DNA of 64,000 bases from UBA4421 sp002470275. Its GTDB lineage: Bacteria; Pseudomonadota; Gammaproteobacteria; Pseudomonadales; Azotimanducaceae. Both the position numbers and the translations under genes were made by a program. The first letter of the stretch is position 1; every line of letters begins with the position of its first letter. A model generated the notes under the pieces. It saw nothing but the letters and a program-made list of their open reading frames with translations. It ran no database searches and was not told the origin of the DNA. Shown one piece after another: positions 8,770 to 17,711 of the stretch. The DNA lies in NCBI GenBank assembly GCA_913052345.1, contig CAJXDR010000011.1, forward strand, positions 1 to 64,000. The letters run 5' to 3'.

Positions 8770-8906
8770 GTTACTAGAGGTAACATGGCTTCAACGGCGG
8801 CAGTAAACGCCGGTACTTGAGAGACATCCGAACCTCCTCTCCCCTCCCCTCCTCGGATGTCTCTCTTTCTCTCGAAACGGAGGCCTCTGGCCTCCGTTTT
8901 TTTTGC
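8770..8906 (+). ncRNA. Candidate small RNA or structured leader with pyrimidine loop
   Basis: Two strong hairpins fill the gap between the LysR gene and the crotonase gene. The first has a perfect 13-bp stem (8819-8831 with 8853-8865) enclosing a 21-base loop made only of A, C and T, with three CCTCC or CCCTCC-like blocks. The second is an intrinsic terminator at 8876-8903. A transcript ending there would be a compact RNA with an exposed anti-Shine-Dalgarno-like loop. The 5' end is not defined. TATTGT at 8766 is a possible -10. It could instead be a leader of the crotonase gene. Confidence 0.5.
8876..8903 (+). terminator. Intrinsic terminator
   Basis: The stem ACGGAGGCC / GGCCTCCGT has a 3-base TCT loop and is followed by a run of T. 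It lies 40 bases ahead of the crotonase ATG, so it ends a transcript that starts in the LysR-crotonase gap and not one from an upstream gene. Confidence 0.8.
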
Positions 8907-8942
8907 CTCCAAATTAGCCCGTTGCAGCGCTACACTGCGCTC

Positions 8943-9749
8943 ATGATTGGATCCGACCCCAAGCAACCCTTCCAGCACCTGGGCGTTACCGCAGATGGCC
9001 CCATCGCGACCATCACCATGGCGCGCCCAACCAAGGCCAACGCCTTAAGTGTTGAGCATCTGGCAGAACTCGAACGTGCGGCACTGCTGTTTAGGGATGA
9101 ACCCGATGTTCGCGTGGTGGTCGTGACTGGGGAGGGACCCCACTTTTCCTCCGGCGCGGATTTAGACGATAGACCGCGGCCCGACCTGCCCTTGGTTCAG
9201 AGACGGCGCAACGCACGTATCGGCCAGCGAGCCATTGAGGCCATTCTAGAGATGGATCAAATTACCATCGCCGCCTGGCGCGGGGCAGCCATGGGAGGCG
9301 GGGCCTGCGTTGCCACAGCCTGCGACCTGCGTATCGGTGGCGAATCCTGCTTTATGCAATATCCTGAGGTTGATTTGGGCATCAATCTGAGCTGGAAGAG
9401 CCTCCCAATCATCACCGCCTTGGTGGGGCCTGCCCGCAGCAAACGTCTGGTCATTGGGGCCGAGCGCCTGGACGCCAAGACGCTTTTGGATTGGGGCATC
9501 TTAGATCGTTTGGTAGCGGACCCAGAACTGCTGCCGACGGCCTATGCCGTGGCGGCTGACTACGCTGCTAAACCGCCCGTTGCGGCGCAGATGATCAAAC
9601 AATCCATCAACCAGCTTTCCAATCCCTTAGGCCACGCCATCATGCATATGGACAGCGATCAAAACCTAATGAGCGCAGGGACATCAGACCGCAAGCTGGC
9701 GCTCTCAACTCGCCAAACCAAGGAAGACGCGAACTTTACCGGGGATTAA
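8943..9749 (+). CDS. Enoyl-CoA hydratase/isomerase (crotonase) family protein
   Basis: A 268-residue crotonase-fold protein acting on an acyl-CoA thioester. The ATG at 8943 is chosen because the longer frame from 8817 would run through the small RNA hairpins and terminator. The oxyanion-hole region HFSSGADLD is present near residue 72. In the GGGACVATACD segment the first catalytic Glu of classical hydratases (GGGCEL) is replaced. The second Glu is kept in MQYPEVDLG. Isomerase, hydrolase or other crotonase chemistry is therefore as likely as hydration. The 3' end overlaps the convergent Rieske gene by 14 bases. Confidence 0.85.
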   Translation: MIGSDPKQPFQHLGVTADGPIATITMARPTKANALSVEHLAELERAALLFRDEPDVRVVVVTGEGPHFSSGADLDDRPRPDLPLVQRRRNARIGQRAIEAILEMDQITIAAWRGAAMGGGACVATACDLRIGGESCFMQYPEVDLGINLSWKSLPIITALVGPARSKRLVIGAERLDAKTLLDWGILDRLVADPELLPTAYAVAADYAAKPPVAAQMIKQSINQLSNPLGHAIMHMDSDQNLMSAGTSDRKLALSTRQTKEDANFTGD

Positions 9750-10554
9750 CGGGCAATGCCCAACTGACAACGAGTCCATCCGAGTGTTCAGTTACCGTAG
9801 GCATTGGACCCAGGTGACACGTGGCGCCGCTGACGCAGCGGCCGCTTCGCACATCAAAAACATAGCCGTGCCAAGGACAGGTTACCTGCCCATCCACGAG
9901 CGGGAGCGCGTCCAGGGGCCCGAGTTGGTGTGGACACCGAGCCGGATAGATCAGCCAGGCCTGGTCTTGTTGATGTAGCAGGTAGTCGCGTCCCCCCAGG
10001 CTGAAGGCATGGGGCAAGGGCAGCCGGGACGGATTTTCAATGCTTAGGCTTTGATCCGTTGACCGCCCTTCTAGGCGCCTGTCGAGCTGACGCTGACGCT
10101 CACTCATCAGCGCCACATCCTCATCATAAAGCCGCTCGTAGACCGCTGCGTATGCCTTGCCCAGCGAGAGGCGATCCGAGGCCGGGATATCGGGCACAAA
10201 AAAATCAACGGTGATATCCAGCACGCGAGATTCCACCTGAAAAACCTGAGTCCAAATCTCCGCGCCGACGTTTTGCCCCGATTTGGTGCGGGTGATCCAG
10301 CGCCTGGCCTGGCGGTCCAACAGCAGCTCTATCTCTGTGTCCTCATCCCCGCTGGTCACCGTCGCCCGCCAGCCCCAGGCACCCGATTCGGTACACGTGA
10401 TGGTGTCAAAAGTAGAGGCATGAACATGGGGTAGATGCGCCCAATCCAGCGCATTTTCATACATACGCTCTAAGCTCACGGGCAGTCGCCGTCGATAGCT
10501 CCCCAGGTGATTGGTCTGGGCGTTAGCGCCCGTCGGTTCGAAGGTATATTTCAT
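9736..10554 (-). CDS. Rieske protein with N-terminal ring-hydroxylase-like domain (reversed order)
   Basis: A 272-residue protein. The C-terminal part is a Rieske [2Fe-2S] domain with Cys207-Pro-His209 and Cys226-Pro-Trp-His229. The N-terminal part resembles the mononuclear-iron region of ring-hydroxylating oxygenase alpha subunits. Asp37, His40 and His45 form D-x2-H-x4-H (DWAHLPHVH), and Asp146 in YDEDVALMSERQ sits in an EDxxxxxxQQ-like segment that supplies the third iron ligand in that family. In ordinary oxygenases the Rieske domain comes first, so the order is reversed here. The gene starts 9 bases after the ileS stop with AGGTGG as ribosome site. The substrate is unknown. Confidence 0.75.
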   Translation of the reverse strand: MKYTFEPTGANAQTNHLGSYRRRLPVSLERMYENALDWAHLPHVHASTFDTITCTESGAWGWRATVTSGDEDTEIELLLDRQARRWITRTKSGQNVGAEIWTQVFQVESRVLDITVDFFVPDIPASDRLSLGKAYAAVYERLYDEDVALMSERQRQLDRRLEGRSTDQSLSIENPSRLPLPHAFSLGGRDYLLHQQDQAWLIYPARCPHQLGPLDALPLVDGQVTCPWHGYVFDVRSGRCVSGATCHLGPMPTVTEHSDGLVVSWALPVNPR

Positions 10555-10563
10555 CCAACCACC

Positions 10564-13500
10564 TCATTTGCGGGATTGTGCGCCCTCTGGAACCCGCACC
10601 AAGTCAAAGGACAGTGCAAGCCCATCGACCTGCGCCTGCGTCCCCGCAGCAAGACCTGACGCCTGCATATCTAGGCTCAGGGTTTCGCCCATGATGTAGC
10701 TCAAATGCTCGGAGATGGCTAAGGCCAGATCGCCCTCGGCTTGGTAGCTCACGTGGATTCGATCCGCTACGTCAAAACCACGCTCTTTTCGCTCCCGCTG
10801 AATGCGATTTACAACCTCTCGCGCATAGCCGCCTCGGATAAGCGCTGGGGTCAACGTCGTATCTAAATCCAGGCTTATCTGATTATTCGACACCGTATTG
10901 GTCCCCGCCCGAGCCTGCTGCTGCACCTGGATTTCAACCTGGTCAAAGGTCTCGCTCACGCCATCCACTTCAAGGGTCAGGGCACCCGTCTCCTGAAGCA
11001 GGGCAATCTCCTGTGGGCTCAGGGCGTTGATGCGTTGTCCAAAGGGCTTCATTTTCTTGCCCAGACGCCTGCCCAATAGGGGAAAGTTAGGCTTGGCCAC
11101 CAGTTCAATGAAGGCGGCTTCATTGGCGCTGTAGCTGACTTGCTGAACATTCAACTCCTCGAGAAGGTAACCTTCCAGCCGACCCATTTCCTCCAGCAGC
11201 GCACCATCACGATGCACGATGGTCATCTTCGCCAAGGGCGTTCGCAGACCAATTTTCACCTCCTCGCGTCGCTGCCTGCCCAAGAGAATGACCTGCTGCA
11301 TTCGATCTACGGCCGTTTCTAGGGCAGGTTGACTGTGCGCGGGCTCCGCCTCCGGATAGTCACAGTGATGCACGGAAGCCGGCGATGGCTGGCGTCCGGC
11401 TAGGGCTTCCAGCGACTGATAGAGGTGCTCAGACAGAAAGGGAGCAAAGGGCGCCATGAGCTTCGACAGCTCTAGCAGCACATCGTAAAGCGTGCTGTAG
11501 GCAGCTATTTTGTCGGCGCTGATCCCCTCTCCCCAAAACCGCCCTCGATTCAGACGGATGTACCAGTTAGTCAAATCCTCAATAAAGGAGAAGAGCTGGG
11601 GCACCACGTTGTACAGCCGATAAGCCTCCATCTCAGTGGCGACATTCGCCTTTAGGGTTTGCAGACGTGAGCGGATCCAATGATCCAGAATATTGTTGCC
11701 GTGATGCTGGCCTTTATCGGGTGACCACCCGTCGATGGCCGCGTAGGTTCGTAAAAAGGAAAAGGCGTTATACCAGGGGAGCAAGGCCCGCCGGACCATA
11801 TCGCGCACGCCGCTGTCAGCGAAACGCTGCTCCTCGCCGCGCATTAGCCCCGAATTGATCGCATAGAGGCGCAGCGCATCGGCGCCATAACTTTCCATCA
11901 ACTCATCTGGCGGAGTGTAGTTGCGCAGGCTTTTGGACATCTTTTTCCCGTCCTCAGCCATAACCATGCCGTTGACGATCACATTCCGAAAGGCCGGTTT
12001 GTCGAACAGCGCTGCGCCCAGCACCGTAAGGGTGTAAAACCAGCCGCGCGTTTGGTCAAGGCCCTCCGCAATGAATTCCGCCGGGAAGCCGGCTTCAAAC
12101 AGCTGTTCATTTTCGAAGGGGTAGTGCAGCTGGGCGTAAGGCATAGAACCGGACTCAAACCAGCAATCCAAAACTTCCTCGATACGCTGGTAGGTCCCCT
12201 CTTCGCCGTCGAGAGAAAAGCTAATGGGATCGACATTTTCTCGGTGCAGGTCGGTTATGCGTACCCCACTAAGCTCCGCCAGCTCGTCTACGGACCCGAC
12301 ACAAAGAGCCTTGCCGGTCACGTCGTTAATCCAGACAGGAAGCGGAGTACCCCAAACCCGATTGCGCGAAACTGCCCAATCAATGGCACCATCAAGCCAA
12401 TGCCCAAAGCGGCCTTTCTTGATGTGTTCTGGCACCCAGTTGATCTGTTCGTTGGCCGCCAGGAGCCGATCCTTGATCTGGGTTACCGCCACGTACCAAG
12501 AAGGAATCGCCCGATAGATCAGGGGCGTATCCGAACGATAGCAATAGGGATAGCTGTGCTGAATTACGTCCTGACGATAGAGTGCCCCGGATGCCTTCAA
12601 ATGCGCGATGATTTCTTTGTCGGCCGCTTTGACATGGCGCCCAACGAAATCGGTCACCTCATCAGTAAATTCACCGTGCAGGGATACCGGACAGGCGAAA
12701 GCCTCAATATTGTGAGCCCTGAGTACGCGATAATCGTCCTCGCCGAATGCCGGGGCTTGGTGCACCAGCCCGGTGCCGCTTTCCGTGGTGACGTAGGCGT
12801 CGCTCACCACCACAAAGGCCCCAAGCTCAGCCTGATCGGCGAAATAATCAAAAATAGGGTGGTATCGCCGGCCGACTAAATCCCGACCCTGACAGGTCTC
12901 GATCACCGTGGCCTGGTCCCCGAAGTAAGCAGTCACTCGCTCCTGGGCGAGATAAATGTTAATCCCTCGTTCAGCGTCCTCCACCAGCTGATAGGTGATA
13001 TCGTCTCCCACACAGACCGCTAGGTTTGACGGCAGCGTCCAGGGGGTCGTCGTCCATATCGCCAAATACGCATCAGCGTCTGCCAGCTTGAGTAATACCG
13101 TGACCGCAGGATCCTGAACATCCTGATAATTGGACGTAGCCTCAAAGTTAGCAAGCGGGGTACCCAAGGCCGTAGACACAGGCACCACCTTGACGCCCTG
13201 GTAGATGAGACCCTTATCCCAAAGCTGCTTAAAGACCCACCAAACCGACTCCATATACCAGGCGTCCATGGTTTTGTAGTCATGATCAAAGTCGATCCAG
13301 CGGCCAATTCGGGTAATGGTGTGTCGCCATTCGGCAACGTAGCGCTGAACAATGGCTCGACATTCATCGTTGTAGCCAGCGACGCCAAGCTTTGCGACGG
13401 CCTCTTGGGCTGACATCCCAAGTTGTTTATCGATCTCGTGCTCGATAGGCAGGCCGTGACAGTCCCAGCCAAAACGACGCATCACGTAGCGGCCCTTCAT

Positions 13501-13722
13501 GGTCCAGTAGCGAGGAACTATATCCTTAATGGTGCTGGCGACCAGGTGTCCATGGTGCGGTAGGCCCGTCGCAAAGGGAGGGCCGTCGTAGAAGATATAG
13601 GGTTGCTTCCCCTTTGTTTTCTCCAGCGATTGCTGGAAGGCACCCGTTTCCTGCCAGAGGTTTAGAATCTGATGTTCCATCTCGACAAAGGAAAAAGTTG
13701 CGTTGTCTTGGCTTTCCGACAT
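10564..13722 (-). CDS. ileS: Isoleucyl-tRNA synthetase, eukaryote-like type 2
   Basis: A 1052-residue class I synthetase that charges tRNA-Ile. The HxGH signature is in PPFATGLPHHGHL near residue 49, the editing-domain entry in GWDCHGLPIEHE and the KMSKS loop in DGKKMSKSLRNY near residue 600. The PPFATGLP context and the long C-terminal tRNA-binding part belong to the eukaryote-like IleRS2 class, not the usual bacterial class with PPYANG..HIGH. Type 2 enzymes are known to be strongly mupirocin-resistant. lspA, often next to ileS, is absent. The Rieske gene follows instead. The start at 13722 yields MSESQDN. Confidence 0.95.
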   Translation of the reverse strand: MSESQDNATFSFVEMEHQILNLWQETGAFQQSLEKTKGKQPYIFYDGPPFATGLPHHGHLVASTIKDIVPRYWTMKGRYVMRRFGWDCHGLPIEHEIDKQLGMSAQEAVAKLGVAGYNDECRAIVQRYVAEWRHTITRIGRWIDFDHDYKTMDAWYMESVWWVFKQLWDKGLIYQGVKVVPVSTALGTPLANFEATSNYQDVQDPAVTVLLKLADADAYLAIWTTTPWTLPSNLAVCVGDDITYQLVEDAERGINIYLAQERVTAYFGDQATVIETCQGRDLVGRRYHPIFDYFADQAELGAFVVVSDAYVTTESGTGLVHQAPAFGEDDYRVLRAHNIEAFACPVSLHGEFTDEVTDFVGRHVKAADKEIIAHLKASGALYRQDVIQHSYPYCYRSDTPLIYRAIPSWYVAVTQIKDRLLAANEQINWVPEHIKKGRFGHWLDGAIDWAVSRNRVWGTPLPVWINDVTGKALCVGSVDELAELSGVRITDLHRENVDPISFSLDGEEGTYQRIEEVLDCWFESGSMPYAQLHYPFENEQLFEAGFPAEFIAEGLDQTRGWFYTLTVLGAALFDKPAFRNVIVNGMVMAEDGKKMSKSLRNYTPPDELMESYGADALRLYAINSGLMRGEEQRFADSGVRDMVRRALLPWYNAFSFLRTYAAIDGWSPDKGQHHGNNILDHWIRSRLQTLKANVATEMEAYRLYNVVPQLFSFIEDLTNWYIRLNRGRFWGEGISADKIAAYSTLYDVLLELSKLMAPFAPFLSEHLYQSLEALAGRQPSPASVHHCDYPEAEPAHSQPALETAVDRMQQVILLGRQRREEVKIGLRTPLAKMTIVHRDGALLEEMGRLEGYLLEELNVQQVSYSANEAAFIELVAKPNFPLLGRRLGKKMKPFGQRINALSPQEIALLQETGALTLEVDGVSETFDQVEIQVQQQARAGTNTVSNNQISLDLDTTLTPALIRGGYAREVVNRIQRERKERGFDVADRIHVSYQAEGDLALAISEHLSYIMGETLSLDMQASGLAAGTQAQVDGLALSFDLVRVPEGAQSRK

Positions 13723-13824
13723 GGGTCACTGCGGCACGGTGAATTAGCCCCCTATGTTAACCCCTTTGCCTACAGGATGCTGGCTCCATTGGACCCAGAC
13801 GCTACGGAGGGCAGGCTCAGGAAG

Positions 13825-14706
13825 CTAACTATCCTCAGCGGCGACGCGAATGAAATCTGCGACTAAGGCGGGATCCTGCATGGGGATAAAGTGAGTCAGC
13901 TCGGGCAACATTATGTCTTGGCCATGAGGGAATTGATCCGCCAGCTCTGGCCAGGTTGGCGACGCAGAAAAATCCATCTCCTTTGAGGAAGCATCACGAG
14001 GCCTGGCACGAAGCACGAGGGTTGGCACCTCGATTTTAGGGATTAGCGTATAGAGGTCTGCATCAAAGTTACCCATGTAGATAGACGCTTCAATGTGCGG
14101 CGGACAGGCGAGCGCTAGGCCCGTGCCCGAGGGTGCCGGCACCAGGCCATAGGTGCAGTAGTCCATAAACACTTGGGGCTGCCAAAGGCTGTAGGGCTTT
14201 CGATCAACATAGCGATCATGCATTTCTTGCACCGAGGCGAAATGACTGCGGCGTCGGGCGACCGGATGCTCAGAAACATCCTCATATTGATGGCGCTTGC
14301 TGTTTTGATACAGATTCGGCGACAGGATCACCGGGTCCACGAGAATAAGCCTTCGAAACAACCTGGGCTGATGTCCGGCAGCATGCGTGATGCAGTGACC
14401 ACCCATGGAGTGGCCTACCCCGATGATGTTCTGCAGACCCAGGTGCTCTGCTAGAGAGAGAATATCTTGACCCAGACGCTGCCAGGTAAAGGGGCCCTTG
14501 TTTTCCGATTGGCCATGACCTCGCATATCTACTGCAAAAATATGCAGCTCTGAGGGGAGATGCGACACCACTTGGTCCCAGCAACGGGCGTGAAATCCAG
14601 TGGCGTGGACGAAGAGCACCTGTTGGCCACCCTGAGTACCGTATTCAAAGACATTGACCCGGGTGCCATCAATCTCAACGCGCAACTGTTTGGGCTGCAT
14701 GTTCAA
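13825..14706 (-). CDS. Alpha/beta hydrolase, serine nucleophile
   Basis: A 293-residue cytoplasmic alpha/beta hydrolase. HATGFHARCW near residue 34 is the oxyanion loop, GHSMGGHC carries the nucleophilic Ser and a late His lies in LTHFIP. The family covers esterases, lactonases and C-C hydrolases such as the MhpC type, and nothing here decides between them. It is downstream of and divergent from idi, with 141 bases between the starts. It is transcribed in the same direction as ileS but lies about 100 bases upstream of it. Confidence 0.85.
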   Translation of the reverse strand: MNMQPKQLRVEIDGTRVNVFEYGTQGGQQVLFVHATGFHARCWDQVVSHLPSELHIFAVDMRGHGQSENKGPFTWQRLGQDILSLAEHLGLQNIIGVGHSMGGHCITHAAGHQPRLFRRLILVDPVILSPNLYQNSKRHQYEDVSEHPVARRRSHFASVQEMHDRYVDRKPYSLWQPQVFMDYCTYGLVPAPSGTGLALACPPHIEASIYMGNFDADLYTLIPKIEVPTLVLRARPRDASSKEMDFSASPTWPELADQFPHGQDIMLPELTHFIPMQDPALVADFIRVAAEDS

Positions 14707-14847
14707 TTCCCTTCCGCTGAGGCCTTAGCCGCTTATTCGAAGGCTCAGATTAGGGGAACAACCGTGGAACTGAAGTGAAAGCCGAACCCGTTTAGCTCAG
14801 TTCATAACGGGCAGCGGACAGCGCGAGATATTTGATACCATTTCGCC

Positions 14848-15426
14848 ATGGAACACACCCGCGCAGAAATTGTCTCCTTTGACTCGGAGCCACTCATTCT
14901 TGTCGACGCTGATGACCAAGCAATCGGCGAGCTGGATAAGGCCGCCTGCCATGCGGGTGAGGGCGTGCTTCACCGAGCCTTTTCTCTCTTTGTTTTCAAT
15001 GAGCAGAACCAGCTGTTGATTCAACAGCGCGCCGCAGGCAAGCGGCTTTGGGGCGGCTACTGGTCCAATTCCTGTTGTTCCCATCCGCGTGTGGGCGAAG
15101 AGATTCAGGATGCCGTTTCCCGTCGATGCCGGGAGGAACTGGGCTTTGATGTTGAATCGCGTTTTATGTTCAAGTTCCAGTATGCGGCACGTTTCGAGGA
15201 TCGCGGCAGTGAGCGGGAACTGTGCTCGGTGTACCTAGCCCGTTTCCTCGGCGAACCCCTCATCAATATCGAAGAGCTGCAGGATTTTCGCTGGGTGGAT
15301 CTGGATGCGGTAGCACCGATGCTGGACGACAGTGAATTGAAAACCACCCCCTGGTTCACCCTGGAATGGCAGCGTCTGCTGGATAATCTCCCGCAAAGCA
15401 TCCCGTCGGCCGGTACTCGCCGGTAG
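14848..15426 (+). CDS. idi: Isopentenyl-diphosphate delta-isomerase, type 1
   Basis: A 192-residue NUDIX-fold enzyme that interconverts IPP and DMAPP for isoprenoid synthesis. The catalytic Cys is in the characteristic SNSCCSHP motif near residue 73. The NUDIX-like REELGFDV helix and a C-terminal FRWVDLD segment are present. It is somewhat longer than the E. coli enzyme (182 residues). The ribosome site is weak. The ATG at 14848 agrees with the family N-terminus. No other isoprenoid genes are nearby. The 3' end is 7 bases from the convergent crotonase gene. Confidence 0.95.
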   Translation: MEHTRAEIVSFDSEPLILVDADDQAIGELDKAACHAGEGVLHRAFSLFVFNEQNQLLIQQRAAGKRLWGGYWSNSCCSHPRVGEEIQDAVSRRCREELGFDVESRFMFKFQYAARFEDRGSERELCSVYLARFLGEPLINIEELQDFRWVDLDAVAPMLDDSELKTTPWFTLEWQRLLDNLPQSIPSAGTRR

Positions 15427-15432
15427 GGTCGC

Positions 15433-16194
15433 CTATGGCTTCCCAGGAGGGCTTGCACCCCCGGTAGCCAGAGCGGTAAAGCGATCAAACCACTCACTAG
15501 CGCTCTCCCGAACGTTTGCGCGCAGGCCAGTTTTTATTCGCGCTGGCGCGCCTGGGGGAAAGTCAGCCATCCGCTGACACAATGCCACCGCTGATGAGAC
15601 AACCCGGGCGTCGTCCACCACCTCGCTGGCGAGGCCCAGGCGCAGCATGTCATCCGCCTTCATTCGCTCTCCCAGGAGGCAGGCCTGAGCTATGCTCGCC
15701 TCGCTGTGCCGCAGCGTTAACCACGCGAGGTTATAGGGTGCGGCCATGCCAATCTGCACTTCGCCCACCTGAAGAAAGGCCTCGCGACCCATGAACAGGT
15801 GGTCACACGCACTGGCCAGGGCTGCGCCACCATTGATCGCGTAGCGCTCCAGTGCGCCGACAATGGGTTTCTCACAGCAAAAGAGCGCCTCGTGGGCGGC
15901 GCGCCAAACCTTGGGGAAGTTCGCCAGCCAAGGCGGGCTGGGCTGGGCATTAAAGGCCTCGAGATCTAGCCCAGAGCAAAAGGCCCCCTCAGCCCCGCGC
16001 AGCAAAATAACCTGAATTGCAGAATCTTCATTGAGGGCGTTCACGGTCTGAGCAAGCGCCTCACCCAGGGGACCCGTAATCGCATTTTTACGTTGGGGTC
16101 GGTTCAACACGAGTTCCGCCCATTGCCCGCCGGCTTTTGCAGCGTGTCGAATTACTCGAACCTTGGCGTCCTGTGACGTCACATCATGGACCAT
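15433..16194 (-). CDS. Enoyl-CoA hydratase/isomerase family protein
   Basis: A 253-residue crotonase-fold protein. The oxyanion motif AFCSGLDLEAF is near residue 73. The segment AINGGAALASACD lacks the first catalytic Glu of true hydratases, while QVGEVQIGM keeps the second. As with the protein at 8943, this favours an isomerase or other crotonase reaction. GGGAGG lies just before the ATG at 16194. The gene lies 94 bases downstream of the MATE gene on the same strand and may be its read-through partner. Confidence 0.85.
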   Translation of the reverse strand: MVHDVTSQDAKVRVIRHAAKAGGQWAELVLNRPQRKNAITGPLGEALAQTVNALNEDSAIQVILLRGAEGAFCSGLDLEAFNAQPSPPWLANFPKVWRAAHEALFCCEKPIVGALERYAINGGAALASACDHLFMGREAFLQVGEVQIGMAAPYNLAWLTLRHSEASIAQACLLGERMKADDMLRLGLASEVVDDARVVSSAVALCQRMADFPPGAPARIKTGLRANVRESASEWFDRFTALATGGASPPGKP

Positions 16195-16288
16195 CTACCC
16201 TCCCAAACGCTATTGGATCAACCCCGACACCTTGGCCGGTAACGGAACCCGACGCCGAGTCACGGCCCTGGCGCGCTGCCACCTCGGA

Positions 16289-17650
16289 TCAAGACTCATG
16301 TTGAGCAACGAACCGAGCGGAAATGCGATGAAACCGGTAAACCAAAATGATCGAAGCCGCGACGAGCCCGCTGGCCAGACCCATCCAATATCCGAAAACG
16401 CCAAAATCCAGGGCCTCGACATAGCCGTAGCCCAAGGTCCAAGCAATCGGAAATCCAATCAGCCAATAACAACAGAAGGCGAGCAAAAAGGGCATCGCGG
16501 TATCTTTGTAGCCACGCAGAGCGCCCATGGCGATGACCTGGATATCGTCAAATATTTGGTAAATCGCCACGATCACCAGCAGCTGGGTCGCCAGCAGAAT
16601 GACGCCAACCTCGGAGGAATAGAGGCCAATCAATATTTCGCCGAACAGGAGCAGCACGGTGATCGCGAAAAGGGCAAAGCTAAAACTCGTGCCAATAGCC
16701 ACCCAGCCACTTCGTCGGGCAGCAACGTGGTCTTGACGGCCTATGTTGTAACCGACCCTAATGGCGGTGGCCATGCCCAGCCCCAGGGGGATCATAAAAA
16801 TCAGTCCACTGATGTTGTTAACGATTTGGTGCGCTGCCACGGTCTCAGCGCCAAGCCTGCCAATCATCAGGGTCACCACTGAGAAAAAACCAAACTCTGC
16901 AAAGGTCGCCATTCCGATGGGTATACCAAGCCTGGCCAGCTTTTGGATCTGGGCCCATTGAGGCCATGAAAATTCAGCAAACAGTTTCACGTGGGCGATG
17001 CGGGAATAGGTAACCACCAGGCTGATTGCAACGAGTTCGTACACCATGACCAAGGCAGACGCCCACCCGCAGCCCTCCCCGCCCATGGCTGGAAGGCCCA
17101 GGCCTCCATACATAAACCAATAATTTAAGGGCACCTTTAGAAGTAACGCAGAACCCGCGATAAGCATGGATGGCGTTGTCCACGACAACCCCTCACAGAG
17201 GTAGCGCATGGCAAAGTAACCGAGGACGGGGATGACACCCCAACTTATGGCCTGCAAATAAGCCGACGTCACAACGATGACCTCTGGATCCACCCCCAGC
17301 GCCATATAAAGGGGTGCCAGATTGCGCAGGACGAACGTGAGCGCCACACCAGCCAAAACGGCAATCCACAAAGCCTGCCGGGTGACCTCACCTGCCTCGG
17401 CAGAGCGTCCCGCCCCGTGAAGCTGAGAGACGACTGGCGTGAGCGACATCACAACCCCAGCCACGAGCAGCAGCAGCGGCCAAAGCACCGCGCCGCCAAG
17501 GGCTACACCCGCCAACTCCACGGAACTGATCTGGCCCGCCATCAAGGTGTCGGCGACCCCCATACCCATCTGCGCAACCTGGGTAAAAACCAGCGGCAAA
17601 GCGAGTCCGAATAACTGCCTAAACTCTCTGACAAATACCGCCATTGACAC
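16289..17650 (-). CDS. MATE-family multidrug/Na+ efflux transporter
   Basis: A 453-residue inner-membrane protein with about 12 hydrophobic helices in two similar halves, NorM-like. MATE pumps export cationic drugs or toxins in exchange for Na+ or H+. The N-terminal half begins LALPLVFTQVAQMGMGVADTLM, a typical MATE opening. The start is GTG at 17650 or ATG at 17644. It diverges from the rubrerythrin operon, sharing a 224-base control region with a Fur-like site, so iron control of the pump is possible. Confidence 0.92.
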   Translation of the reverse strand: MSMAVFVREFRQLFGLALPLVFTQVAQMGMGVADTLMAGQISSVELAGVALGGAVLWPLLLLVAGVVMSLTPVVSQLHGAGRSAEAGEVTRQALWIAVLAGVALTFVLRNLAPLYMALGVDPEVIVVTSAYLQAISWGVIPVLGYFAMRYLCEGLSWTTPSMLIAGSALLLKVPLNYWFMYGGLGLPAMGGEGCGWASALVMVYELVAISLVVTYSRIAHVKLFAEFSWPQWAQIQKLARLGIPIGMATFAEFGFFSVVTLMIGRLGAETVAAHQIVNNISGLIFMIPLGLGMATAIRVGYNIGRQDHVAARRSGWVAIGTSFSFALFAITVLLLFGEILIGLYSSEVGVILLATQLLVIVAIYQIFDDIQVIAMGALRGYKDTAMPFLLAFCCYWLIGFPIAWTLGYGYVEALDFGVFGYWMGLASGLVAASIILVYRFHRISARFVAQHES

Positions 17651-17711
17651 TCGCTCGCTGAAATCTTAGACAAAAGTGCGTGATTGTAACGAATTCACGC
17701 TTTTTAGAAAT

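Noticed and set aside
8784..8819. Short frame MASTAAVNAGT in the small RNA region
   Set aside because: Eleven residues with no clear ribosome site. It could be a leader peptide, but the hairpins explain the region better.
12052..12879. A 275-residue plus-strand frame opposite ileS
   Set aside because: It is entirely antisense to a clear IleRS gene, has no domain and no ribosome site. It is a shadow frame.
16163..16882. A 239-residue plus-strand frame opposite the MATE gene
   Set aside because: Its polar, Gln- and His-rich sequence is what the antisense of a membrane protein gives.
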